This document shows positions 32,775 to 41,205 of a stretch of DNA of 64,000 nt, piece after piece. The position numbers and the translations under genes were made by a program. The stretch is from Paludibacteraceae bacterium. GTDB lineage: Bacteria > Bacteroidota > Bacteroidia > Bacteroidales > Paludibacteraceae. How positions within the stretch are numbered: position 1 is the first letter of the stretch; each line of letters starts with the position of its first letter. Below the pieces are notes generated by a model that ran no database searches, was not told the DNA's origin, and saw nothing but the letters and a program-made list of their open reading frames with translations. The stretch is from NCBI GenBank assembly GCA_017401985.1, contig JAFPNK010000026.1, positions 62,001-126,000 on the forward strand. The letters are read 5' to 3'.

Positions 32775-34721
32775 TTAATTATAAAAATGCCATGCCAGTC
32801 CGGCGCGAAAAACGTCTCGGTTGGTTGGGTAGCCGGGCATGGTTAAATATGCGGTGTTGTTCTTAAAGAACCAATAGCTAACATGTTGATAGTGCGCAAA
32901 AAAGCGCAAGCGGATGGAACGTACATAAAAATTGGCATACACGTTCATCCATGGATAATTGCCTACCGTTTCTGTCTGTTGGGTGGCAAAAAGTCCAGTT
33001 GACGGACACAGAACGGGTGCGTGATAGCGGGTAAAATAGCGTACATCCACACCTATCTGTGCGTCCATCGCGCGATGGAACCAGCTGCCGTGGTAATACA
33101 GTCGATGCTGTAAGATGAGCAGTGGAACGGGCATCACGCTGTCGTTGGTGGAGTGTTGTATTACGGCGTGGTTTTCTAAATTAATCCACGGCGTTGTGAT
33201 ATCCACCTGTGCATCCCCGGTAATATTTTGTACATTACCTTTATACTGGCGGGGACACCAGTCTGCGGCGGAGAAGTAAATGGGATTGGTTTGGTTCTCA
33301 AAACTGAAGTCTAACTTTGTCTTGACCCATTTGGTGGGGTACGCAACCGTCGCTCCGCCAAGGAAACGGTACGTGAAACCGAATTGATTTTCCCATTTGA
33401 GGTGATTGGACCGATAATGCTGCAAATACCAGTGAGGTGTCTCGCTCTTGGCATATGCCCGCGCTGAAAGGATCAACGGGTATTGACCGGCCATAAACTT
33501 TGTTTCTAAACGACCATTGACATCAAACTCTCCGATCTTATATCCCACAACGCACACTTTGCCTTCTATATCATACAGCACATGTGTGCCGCTGTGCTTA
33601 TGCAGCGCGCCTCCGACATATGTATTGTTAGTCCATTTGTAGTCGTAGATACTGTCGTAGGGCACGCTGTCGTTTAGGAATCGCTGACATTCGTTCATCG
33701 CAAAGGCGGTGATACCAAACTTCAGTTTGGTGTTGTATGCTTCGCAAAACGTTACGGCTACCGTGTTGCGGATGGTCAGCACATCGGTTGTGTCGTGTGT
33801 TTTGGCTGCATCATAATAAGCGGTGTCATAGAAGCCCTGATTAGCGGTTTTTTCTATGTATCGCCTGTTGGAATTGTTGGTTTCAAAGACATGACTAAAA
33901 GTCATAAGCGGAATATACTCCACCTTAATGGTATCCCGTTTGACCCTTCGTCCTTCCACCACTACCTCTACCGAGTCGTGATACTCGCGCTCTTTGGTGA
34001 TGGCATATTGGTTATGCAGGTATCCGCTCAGATAGCGGTATCGAGTCATCGCATTCATTCTCACCGGAATATCTTCCGGGCTCAAACTACTGGTTAGCTG
34101 AGTGACATCGTTCAAACCTCCGTTTTCGAACGAGCTTAACTGACTCCATCCGAAGGCCGCGTGCATGCTGTAATGTGCTCCATCGTAACTACCCCAGACA
34201 GAGCCGCGGTATAATTTACCGGCCGTGTTGGCGTAGTGACCGACGGAATTCAGATAATCCATTTCAACACCCAGATTCAACTGTTTTCCGATATTGCCGG
34301 TAAACAAAAAGTCGATATCGTTCTCCTCGTGTCCGCTGACAAACCCTTTCTTGTAAGCCACGGTTGAGTAGGGGGTAGTGGTGTTGAAATAACGTTGCTG
34401 CTGAGGAGTGACCACGTATGGTGCCCAACTCCATGCAAACGGATCGTCTACCGTATGCACACGATCATTGATGATACGGCTTTGGATGGGCGAAACCAAC
34501 ACATTGCCGTTGGTAGTACTGCTCATCGAGTAGAGTTGTTGTACATCAATGTCGTGGTAGTTGAGTGTTGCAGTATCGTTGAAAGCGATGGTATCGGCAA
34601 CAGCACTCCAATTCGCCATCTGCCATGTATGCACGATGGTTGGAGTACGAGGCTGTTTGGCAGCGGCCGCAAGGGTCGCTACCAACAGCACTAATACTAT
34701 TCCGATACGTTGGAATTTCAA
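32775..34721 (-). CDS. Putative outer-membrane porin (Bacteroidota Porin_10-like)
   Basis: A 648-residue protein with a signal peptide (about 1-21, ending LAAAA). The mature protein is almost entirely alternating beta strands with many Tyr, Trp and His, for example NIGKQLNLGVEMDYLNSVG and GYKIGEFDVNGRLETKF, and ends AGLAWHFYN as barrels do. The overall look matches the family annotated as putative porin in Bacteroidota. It lies directly between the GH57 gene (one base gap) and clpC, so glycogen genes, a porin and a protease subunit share one run. The substrate is unknown. Confidence 0.82.
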   Translation of the reverse strand: MKFQRIGIVLVLLVATLAAAAKQPRTPTIVHTWQMANWSAVADTIAFNDTATLNYHDIDVQQLYSMSSTTNGNVLVSPIQSRIINDRVHTVDDPFAWSWAPYVVTPQQQRYFNTTTPYSTVAYKKGFVSGHEENDIDFLFTGNIGKQLNLGVEMDYLNSVGHYANTAGKLYRGSVWGSYDGAHYSMHAAFGWSQLSSFENGGLNDVTQLTSSLSPEDIPVRMNAMTRYRYLSGYLHNQYAITKEREYHDSVEVVVEGRRVKRDTIKVEYIPLMTFSHVFETNNSNRRYIEKTANQGFYDTAYYDAAKTHDTTDVLTIRNTVAVTFCEAYNTKLKFGITAFAMNECQRFLNDSVPYDSIYDYKWTNNTYVGGALHKHSGTHVLYDIEGKVCVVGYKIGEFDVNGRLETKFMAGQYPLILSARAYAKSETPHWYLQHYRSNHLKWENQFGFTYRFLGGATVAYPTKWVKTKLDFSFENQTNPIYFSAADWCPRQYKGNVQNITGDAQVDITTPWINLENHAVIQHSTNDSVMPVPLLILQHRLYYHGSWFHRAMDAQIGVDVRYFTRYHAPVLCPSTGLFATQQTETVGNYPWMNVYANFYVRSIRLRFFAHYQHVSYWFFKNNTAYLTMPGYPTNRDVFRAGLAWHFYN

Positions 34722-34722
34722 A

Positions 34723-35988
34723 TTACTTCTTCTTCGCGAGTTTAGCGTTCAACTTCTGAATTTCTTCCTCTTGATTGCGTATGGTCTTGAGCAGTTCGTT
34801 CAATTCCTCGTTCTCAATCGTGGTCGGATATTGCTCCTCAACACTCTGCAAGAAATCAGAAAGTACATTCATGTAGTTAATGAACGCATCGTATGCCGAT
34901 TCGTACTGTGTCTCACCTTGATCAATATGGTTCATGTAATGCAGATAGTTCACATCTTGCAAACGGAGCCAATTGGTCTTCAGTGCTTTGTCTTGACACA
35001 GATGAACGCGCTCTGCTACGGCGTACAGTTTATGAATAGCCTCTTGCTGCAGATCATTGCCGGCGTAAACGCTCAAGTCTTTTGCTTCGCCGCTCCAGGT
35101 GAGAGGATAGGGACTGGACAGTACATCGTTAGCCGCCAGTTTCTTAGCAGCCTCCGCCGGTGTCATGAAGCCCATTTCACGCTCGAGTGCGTAGTACGGC
35201 AGTGCTTTGAGGAAGTCAAAGATACCGGTTCCGGCATTCTGACGGATACCGAAGGTCTCGGCTCCAACCCAGATGTTGATAATGTCCTCGCCTTCCGGCA
35301 GTGCTTGCAGCATGTTTGCATATTTCTCTGCATCCATCGGGAAATTAGCCCAACCCGGATCGGAGAAATGGAAGCTGAGTTCGTCACTCAGGTTCGTGTT
35401 GCGCAACAGCACTTTCATCTTCGGTGCTCCGGCTGACTGGTAAACATGGTTCGGGGTCTTCCAGCTGATGATGTGTTTTGCACCTTCGGTCAGCATTACT
35501 TTGTAACCCATTTTGTTCAGTTGGAAAGCCGTCTCGTCAGTGTACAGCAATTCGGTGTTCCAAACAGTTTGTGCTTTAACTCCGAAAATAGACTCCAGCA
35601 ATTCTGCTTGTTTCTTGAATTGTTCCTTCATCTCACTCTCGTTATACTCCGAAGCGAGCGAATAACTGTACGGTGTAGCCAAGAACTCAACGCACTTGGT
35701 TGCAGCCAGTTCTTTGAGGATGTCAATCATCTCGGGGTTGAACTGCTCGAACATCTCGATCATAGTTCCGCTGACACTCAAAGCGCAGTGGAATTTGCCC
35801 TTGCTCAGGTTGATCATGTCCTTAATGGTCTGGCATAAAGGCAGGTAAGAGGTGCTGACGAGCCAGTTTACATGTTCCTCAGTAGCCATGTCATCGTAGT
35901 AGTAATGATCATGACCAATTTCAAAGAAACGATAGCGCTTCAGACGATACGGAGTATGCATCTGGAAGCATAAACATATATTTTTCAT
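34723..35988 (-). CDS. GH57 family alpha-amylase / glucanotransferase-like enzyme
   Basis: A 421-residue cytoplasmic glycoside hydrolase of family 57. It has the family N-terminus CLCFQMHTPYRL with the His of motif 1, and the catalytic nucleophile Glu in TVWNTELLYTDE. The C-terminal 30 residues (NEELNELLKTIRNQEEEI) form a coiled coil. Relatives act on alpha-1,4-glucans as amylases or transferases. It is encoded 18 bases after a GT4 glucan synthase gene and near a debranching enzyme, a gene order known in Bacteroides glycogen clusters. The exact reaction is inferred only from the neighbourhood. Confidence 0.92.
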   Translation of the reverse strand: MKNICLCFQMHTPYRLKRYRFFEIGHDHYYYDDMATEEHVNWLVSTSYLPLCQTIKDMINLSKGKFHCALSVSGTMIEMFEQFNPEMIDILKELAATKCVEFLATPYSYSLASEYNESEMKEQFKKQAELLESIFGVKAQTVWNTELLYTDETAFQLNKMGYKVMLTEGAKHIISWKTPNHVYQSAGAPKMKVLLRNTNLSDELSFHFSDPGWANFPMDAEKYANMLQALPEGEDIINIWVGAETFGIRQNAGTGIFDFLKALPYYALEREMGFMTPAEAAKKLAANDVLSSPYPLTWSGEAKDLSVYAGNDLQQEAIHKLYAVAERVHLCQDKALKTNWLRLQDVNYLHYMNHIDQGETQYESAYDAFINYMNVLSDFLQSVEEQYPTTIENEELNELLKTIRNQEEEIQKLNAKLAKKK

Positions 35989-36006
35989 AATTTTTAAATT
36001 TATCGT

Positions 36007-37269
36007 TTATAAAGTATGGTTAATTACTCCGTCGTAAATGCGGCGCACTTTGAGGCCGGCGTCAGCCCACTTGATGTTATTGACTTCCGCCATACCGAGT
36101 TCGTGCAAACTCTTGTACATAGCCGGATACTTAACAATCGCGTAGATGGCATCTGCCATGGCATCAATGTCCCAATAATCGGTCTTGATGGCGTGCTGTA
36201 GAATCTCGGCACAACCGGATTGATGAGAGATGATAGACGGACATCCGACCTGCATTGCCTCCAACGGAGAGATACCGAACGGCTCACTGACGGAAGGCAT
36301 AATATATACATCGCTCATTGCCAGCATTTCCTGAACCTGCTTGCCGCGCATGAAGCCCGGGAAGTGAAACTTGTCGGCGATGCCGCGTTTAGCTACAAGG
36401 TCTATCATCTCCGCCATCTTGTCACCGCTACCGGCCATTACAAAACGAACGCCGTCCGTCTTGCTCAGCACGCGAGCTGCGGCTTCCACGAAGTACTCCG
36501 GTCCTTTCTGCATCGTGATACGACCAAGGAATGTAACCAGTTTGTCTTTGCGTTCCGGTTTGGTGAACTCTTCCGGATGAGCCAGCGGCTCAACAGCATT
36601 ATGTACCGTGCTTACCTTACGCGGATCGATACCATATTTCTCAATCACGGTGTTGCGAGTCAGGTTACTTACACACATGATGTGATCTGCTTCCTCCATA
36701 CCGCGTTTCTCGATGGCGAATACGGTCGGGTTGACGTTACCGCGACTGCGATCAAAATCCGTAGCGTGTACGTGGATAACCAACGGCTTTCCGCTTATTT
36801 GCTTTGCAAATACACCGGCAGGGTAGGTTAACCAGTCATGACTATGGATGATGTCGAAGTCCAGGCTGTGTGCGAGCACACTGGCAACAGCTTCGTAGTT
36901 ACCGATCTCTTCGATCAGGTTGTCCGGGTAACGACCGGAGAAACCGATACAACCCAGGTCGTCCGTGCCGATACGACGATAGTCGTAATGGATTCCGTTG
37001 CGCAGGTGGAAATACTCTTCCGGAGTCATTTTGCCTGCCATGCGCTCTTTGACATAGTCATAACTGTTCTCTTTCCATACAACGGGCACACTGTTGGCGC
37101 CAATGATGCGCAGGAAAGACTGATCCTCGTCACCCCATGGTTTGGGAATGACGAAAGTGATGTGCATATCAGGTTGCTCAGCCATGCCACGGGTCAAACC
37201 GTAACTGGCTGTGCCTAAACCGCCTAAAATATGGGGAGGAAACTCCCAACCGAACATTAACGCTTTCAT
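36007..37269 (-). CDS. Glycosyltransferase family 4, glycogen-synthase-like
   Basis: A 420-residue GT-B enzyme. The N-terminal domain begins MFGWEFPPHILGGLGTASYG with the glycine-rich acceptor loop, and has HSHDWLTYPAGVF. The C-terminal domain carries VTFLGRITMQKGPEYFVEAA and the nucleotide-sugar-binding EPFGISPLEAMQVGCPSI. The opening resembles glycogen or starch synthases, and its neighbours are debranching enzyme and GH57. A role in glycogen synthesis is therefore more likely than surface polysaccharide synthesis. It overlaps the debranching-enzyme gene by 4 bases. Confidence 0.92.
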   Translation of the reverse strand: MKALMFGWEFPPHILGGLGTASYGLTRGMAEQPDMHITFVIPKPWGDEDQSFLRIIGANSVPVVWKENSYDYVKERMAGKMTPEEYFHLRNGIHYDYRRIGTDDLGCIGFSGRYPDNLIEEIGNYEAVASVLAHSLDFDIIHSHDWLTYPAGVFAKQISGKPLVIHVHATDFDRSRGNVNPTVFAIEKRGMEEADHIMCVSNLTRNTVIEKYGIDPRKVSTVHNAVEPLAHPEEFTKPERKDKLVTFLGRITMQKGPEYFVEAAARVLSKTDGVRFVMAGSGDKMAEMIDLVAKRGIADKFHFPGFMRGKQVQEMLAMSDVYIMPSVSEPFGISPLEAMQVGCPSIISHQSGCAEILQHAIKTDYWDIDAMADAIYAIVKYPAMYKSLHELGMAEVNNIKWADAGLKVRRIYDGVINHTL

Positions 37270-39242
37270 TGTTGTGCCTCCTTTTCTTGAGCTTCTTTAT
37301 GCTCGCGTTCATATTTCTTTAACGTATCCAGCAGGCTGATTACTGCGGCTACACACGGAGCACTACTCATACCGCCACGTCCTCTGTATGGCGGGTTCGG
37401 CTCGTAGAACTCGCTCAGCGTACCGATTGTCAGTTCGTCCATTTCTGCCTCGAAACCGACTAACAGACGCTCCATGAAACTTGTTCCGCTATACTTGTAC
37501 ACGCCCATGTAAGCGCGTGAGTAAGCGGTGATAGTGGATGGCCATACGATTCCGTTGAACAACGCACGTTCGCGTTCAGCAGCATCGCTTCCGTAGTACG
37601 GATGATACAATCCGCTCTTCGGACTGAGGCTGCGCAGACCCTTCGGTGTCAATAGCTCTTTGGTACAGATGTCCACTACCGCTTTCTGCTGTTTCCTGTC
37701 TAACGGACTGTACGGCAGACCGACTGCCCAGATCATGTTCGGACGTACCTCTTTGTTGGCATAGTTGTCAATGACATAGTCGTTGAGATACAATCCGTTC
37801 CAGAAGGTCTTAACGAAGGCATCCTTGGTGATCTCTGCCTGATACTCCATCAAATCAGCACTGGTCTCTTTGCCCATTTCGCGCAACATTTCTGCGGTGA
37901 ACCGCATCGCGTTATACCACAGTGCGTTCACTTCTACCACGTATCCAGTGCGCGGCACGATAGGCCAGCCGTTCTCCGTGGCGTTCATCCACGTAGCCGG
38001 GCGTTGTGTGCCGTCTATCCACAGCAGACCGTTTTGGTGCAGTTTGGCACGCGGATGGTTCTGCTTGCGGTACCAAGTGATGATATCCAAGCACAACTGG
38101 CCGTATAAATCAGCCGCTTCGCGTACGGTGTACTTGTGGGCATATTTCTGCGCGGCACGAATGAACCATAGTAATACATCCGGTTCGTCCATGCCAGTCA
38201 TCTTGTTCTCGTTACCACGCCCATGCATGAAGTTCAGAATTTCGTCAATGGCCGTCTTGTTGATGATGGCGTCCCAGTATTCCGGACGGTCGATATCCAG
38301 CGTACAACTGGCTACTGAGAAGAAGGTGGCGCGAGCATCTGCGTGGAACCATGGGAAACCGGCTAACAGGTAGCATTTATCACCTTCGCGTTTGTAGAAT
38401 TGGCTGGCACTGTTTTTCAGGGTGCTGAACATGTCTTCACGTCGGTTGCGACGTTCCAATTCTTTCTTCCAAACCGCTTTCAACTGGCTGGTCTTGCATT
38501 CGGTTACGCCTGCCGAGAAGATAATACTCTCGCCTTTCTTCATCGGTAACTCGAAATAACCCGGAACCAGCAAGTCCTCTTTGAATGCATAACCACGTTC
38601 GCGCTCCTTGCGGTACACGATGTCTTTGTACCACTGCGGATCGTGGTGATACTCAACGGCTTTGCTGAACTGCATGTACAGATTCGGGAAGCCGGGGTAC
38701 ATGCGATTGTAGCGCCCGTTCTCGCACTCATCCATGTTGGCATTGGCCAGCGGATTCTCGTGCGTCAGTTCGTTCACGCTTCGGAACGCTAAGAACGGAC
38801 GGAAACGGAGTGTGGTCGGACTTCCGCTCTCCAGCAGTGTGTAGCGAATCAGAACACGCGGCTCAAAGCTGACGAGCATACGCTCTTTTTCCAGCACCAT
38901 AGCGCCTACGCGATAAACCGTCTTGGAGATTAACTCGCAGTCAAACTCGCGGATGTACTTGTGTCCATTCGGACTGAAATGATTGTCGCTGTACTCGTGC
39001 AGACCTAAGTTGAACTCTGCGCCGTGCTGGATCACCGTCTCGTCCAACGAACTGAGCAACACATAGTTGTCGTCGCTGATGTGCGGTAACGGCATCACCA
39101 ACTGGCCGTGGTACTTACGAGTGTTGCAATCCACTAATGTCGTGGAGTTGTACACACCTGCACGATTCGTTCGAATCATCTCTTTCTGAAGCGACCGCTC
39201 CAGATTAACAAGCACTGTCTTGTCAAAATTAAGATAACTCAT
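37266..39242 (-). CDS. Glycogen debranching enzyme (amylo-alpha-1,6-glucosidase, GH133-like)
   Basis: A 658-residue cytoplasmic enzyme. An N-terminal beta-sandwich (about 1-270, with NRAGVYNSTTLVDCNTRKYHG) is followed by an (alpha/alpha)6 catalytic barrel. Conserved stretches are AGFPWFHADARATFF, MTGMDEPDVLLWFIRA, LWIDGTQRPATWMNATENGWP and RNEVEVNALWYN-like VVEVNALWYNAMRF. It removes alpha-1,6 branches so that phosphorylase can continue. It follows manC by 29 bases and overlaps the GT4 gene, matching the debranching - GT4 - GH57 order known in Bacteroides. Confidence 0.94.
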   Translation of the reverse strand: MSYLNFDKTVLVNLERSLQKEMIRTNRAGVYNSTTLVDCNTRKYHGQLVMPLPHISDDNYVLLSSLDETVIQHGAEFNLGLHEYSDNHFSPNGHKYIREFDCELISKTVYRVGAMVLEKERMLVSFEPRVLIRYTLLESGSPTTLRFRPFLAFRSVNELTHENPLANANMDECENGRYNRMYPGFPNLYMQFSKAVEYHHDPQWYKDIVYRKERERGYAFKEDLLVPGYFELPMKKGESIIFSAGVTECKTSQLKAVWKKELERRNRREDMFSTLKNSASQFYKREGDKCYLLAGFPWFHADARATFFSVASCTLDIDRPEYWDAIINKTAIDEILNFMHGRGNENKMTGMDEPDVLLWFIRAAQKYAHKYTVREAADLYGQLCLDIITWYRKQNHPRAKLHQNGLLWIDGTQRPATWMNATENGWPIVPRTGYVVEVNALWYNAMRFTAEMLREMGKETSADLMEYQAEITKDAFVKTFWNGLYLNDYVIDNYANKEVRPNMIWAVGLPYSPLDRKQQKAVVDICTKELLTPKGLRSLSPKSGLYHPYYGSDAAERERALFNGIVWPSTITAYSRAYMGVYKYSGTSFMERLLVGFEAEMDELTIGTLSEFYEPNPPYRGRGGMSSAPCVAAVISLLDTLKKYEREHKEAQEKEAQQ

Positions 39243-39271
39243 GATCGTGATTAAGTATTAAGTAAATTGTT

Positions 39272-40372
39272 TTAATTAAATTTTCCACCAAATTTCTCTT
39301 GTGCGTCGGCTACGAACTGTTTTATTCGCTGTTCCTCCGCTTTCTTGCATATGAGCAGTACGTTTCCTTGCTCTGCAATAACCAAATCGTTTACGCCTTG
39401 CACTACTGCCAATTTGCCCGATTCCAACGTGACTACATTGCCTGTGGCATCGTAGAACATGGCATCGCTGTGCAAGCTTACATTCTCGCTCTCGTCTTTC
39501 TCGCTCAGTTCGTACAAACTGCCCCAAGTGCCCAAATCGCTCCATCCGAAACTGGACGGAAGGACAAACACGTTGTCTGCTTTCTCCATAATACCGTAGT
39601 CCACGGAAATGTTCGGACACTTCGGGAAGTTTTCTTTGATCCACTCCGCTTCGTCTTTTGTGCCGATCAAACCGTCCCCTTTTGCAAAAATAGCTGCTAT
39701 TTCCGGCATGTGTTGTTGAATGGCCGCGTTGATGGTCTCCAAACTCCAGATGAATATACCGCTGTTCCACAGATACTCACCGCTTTTCAGGTATTCTTGA
39801 GCAGTTGCCAAATCAGGCTTCTCTTTGAATTCTTTCACAGCGTAGATGTTTTCGCAGGCCTTATTAGCCCCATCACGTTGAATATAGCCGTAGCCCGTTT
39901 CCGGCCTGGTCGGCTGCATACCTAAGGTGCATATAGCTTTGTTTTGACTGACAAAATCAAAAGCTTGCAGGATCGTTTGCCGGAATTTCTCTTCCTCTAA
40001 TATCAAATGGTCACTGGCAGCAACTACGATGCGAATGTCTGACTGCGGACACGACACGCGCGCTTTAATTGCGCTCACCGCGTACGCAATGCACGGAGCG
40101 GTGTTTCTTCGAGCCGGCTCGCATAAGATTTGCGATTCTTTCAAGTCCGGCACCTGCTCCATGATCAATGGCTTGTAGGCTACGTTCGTAACAATCAGCA
40201 CATTTTCTATCGGTATGATCGGACGAAAACGATCCACCGTCATCTGAAGTAAGCTGCGGCCTGTTCCGAAAAAATCCAGGAATTGTTTCGGCTTCTTCTC
40301 CCTACTGAACGGCCAAAAGCGACTTCCGACGCCTCCTGCCATGATTACACAATAGTTGTTCTTGTTGTCCAT
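39272..40372 (-). CDS. manC: Mannose-1-phosphate guanylyltransferase
   Basis: A 366-residue nucleotidyltransferase making GDP-mannose for surface glycans. The nucleotide loop is IMAGGVGSRFWPFSREKKPKQFLDF. EPARRNTAPCIAYA and TLGMQPTRPETGYGYI are the family signature blocks, and DYGIMEKADNVFVLPSSFGWSDLGTW follows. There is no C-terminal isomerase domain, so it is the monofunctional form. The ATG at 40372 (MDNKNNYCVIMAGG) is preferred to the upstream ATG, which lies in a tandem repeat. It is the first gene of the run through to trxA. Confidence 0.95.
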   Translation of the reverse strand: MDNKNNYCVIMAGGVGSRFWPFSREKKPKQFLDFFGTGRSLLQMTVDRFRPIIPIENVLIVTNVAYKPLIMEQVPDLKESQILCEPARRNTAPCIAYAVSAIKARVSCPQSDIRIVVAASDHLILEEEKFRQTILQAFDFVSQNKAICTLGMQPTRPETGYGYIQRDGANKACENIYAVKEFKEKPDLATAQEYLKSGEYLWNSGIFIWSLETINAAIQQHMPEIAAIFAKGDGLIGTKDEAEWIKENFPKCPNISVDYGIMEKADNVFVLPSSFGWSDLGTWGSLYELSEKDESENVSLHSDAMFYDATGNVVTLESGKLAVVQGVNDLVIAEQGNVLLICKKAEEQRIKQFVADAQEKFGGKFN

Positions 40373-40378
40373 ATTGAT

Positions 40379-40437
40379 ATTATTTCTTAGCCGCAAGGGC
40401 ACGATTATTTCTTAGCCACAAGGGCACGATTATTCCG
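40379..40437. repeat. 25-base tandem repeat before manC
   Basis: Two copies of ATTATTTCTTAGCC(G/A)CAAGGGCACG (40379-40403 and 40404-40428) with one difference, then a partial third. They lie in the manC leader, between its promoter and ATG. Confidence 0.9.
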
Positions 40438-40446
40438 ATTTGGGCG

Positions 40447-40478
40447 CAAAGATACAAAAAGTTTTTGATATGTGCAAG
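40447..40478 (-). promoter_or_regulatory. Promoter for manC and the glycogen run
   Basis: Minus-strand CTTG (40475-40478), 20 bases, TATCTTTG (40447-40454), with the -33 extended as CTTGCACATATC. It may drive manC through trxA (about 10 kb), as no other strong promoter is seen in the gaps. Confidence 0.75.
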
Positions 40479-40536
40479 CGCGCGCGTACAATTTTTCCGA
40501 AAAAAGTGCTATTTTGTGTCCGGAAGGGATTTTTTC

Positions 40537-40557
40537 GATTTTAGATTTTCGATTTTC
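40537..40557. repeat. Heptamer array upstream of gldD
   Basis: GATTTTA, GATTTTC, GATTTTC in tandem, followed by AATTAAA. It falls where the gldD promoter's -33 box is expected. Confidence 0.7.
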
Positions 40558-40569
40558 AATTAAAAATAC

Positions 40570-40593
40570 TACCTTTGCAACGTAATTTGGAGG
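40570..40593 (+). promoter_or_regulatory. gldD promoter -7 box and ribosome binding site
   Basis: TACCTTTG (40570-40577) is a clear -7 box; the -33 region is T-rich and degenerate. GGAGG (40589-40593) lies three bases before the ATG at 40597. A strong Shine-Dalgarno sequence is unusual among the genes here. Confidence 0.65.
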
Positions 40594-40596
40594 AAT

Positions 40597-41205
40597 ATGT
40601 GCTTTTTGCAAAAAAATAAATCGGTTGTTTTGCAGTCGCTGGTCATGGGACTGGTGATTTGGATGTGCGTGGCTTGTGATTCAGTTCCGACTCCGCGTCC
40701 GTACGGATACTATCGCATCACCACGCCGGACACGGCGTACGCACCTTTTGATGAATTGTATCCGTACTATCCGTACACCTTCGATTTGTCGGAGAATGCA
40801 ATCGTCAAGCCGCGTACGGACGTAGATGAGTACTATTGGATTAATCTGTATTATCCGTCGTTGGACGCCACGATACATTGTTCGTACAAACCGGTTCGGA
40901 ATAACCTGCGTGAATTGACGAACGATGCGCTTGAGTTTGTGTATCGCAATGCATCGTTTGCGAGCGCGATTCCGGAGAAAGAGTACAGCCATCCGGAAGC
41001 GGATGTGTATGGAGTGCTGTTTGATTTGGAAGGGAATACCGCTTCCTCCTGCCAGTTTTTCATTACGGATTCCGTGCATCATTTCTTCCGCGCTTCCGTT
41101 TATTGTAATTGCCCGCCTAATGCGGATTCGCTTGCTCCGGTGTATGATTATCTGCGAGCGGATGTGATTCGAATGGTAGAAACGTTTGAATGGAGAGGAA
41201 ATTAG
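40597..41205 (+). CDS. gldD: Gliding-motility / T9SS-associated lipoprotein GldD
   Basis: A 202-residue lipoprotein with an N-terminal hydrophobic helix ending in a lipobox-like site (acylated Cys27 in VACDS). The family pattern is visible: PRPYGYYRIT, YPYTFDL, YYWINLYYPSLDATIHCSYK, NNLRELTNDALEFVYR, DVYGVLFDLEGNTASSCQFF and DSLAPVYDYLRADV. In Bacteroidota GldD is tied to gliding and the type IX secretion system, though its exact role is unclear. Its presence fits the secreted proteins with shared C-terminal tails here. It overlaps the fusion gene by 16 bases. Confidence 0.92.
   Translation: MCFLQKNKSVVLQSLVMGLVIWMCVACDSVPTPRPYGYYRITTPDTAYAPFDELYPYYPYTFDLSENAIVKPRTDVDEYYWINLYYPSLDATIHCSYKPVRNNLRELTNDALEFVYRNASFASAIPEKEYSHPEADVYGVLFDLEGNTASSCQFFITDSVHHFFRASVYCNCPPNADSLAPVYDYLRADVIRMVETFEWRGN

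Noticed and set aside
37266..40402. A capsule or O-antigen cluster, suggested by manC and a glycosyltransferase
   Set aside because: The glycosyltransferase sits between the debranching enzyme and GH57 genes, the order of Bacteroides glycogen clusters, and no flippase, polymerase or other sugar-synthesis genes are present.
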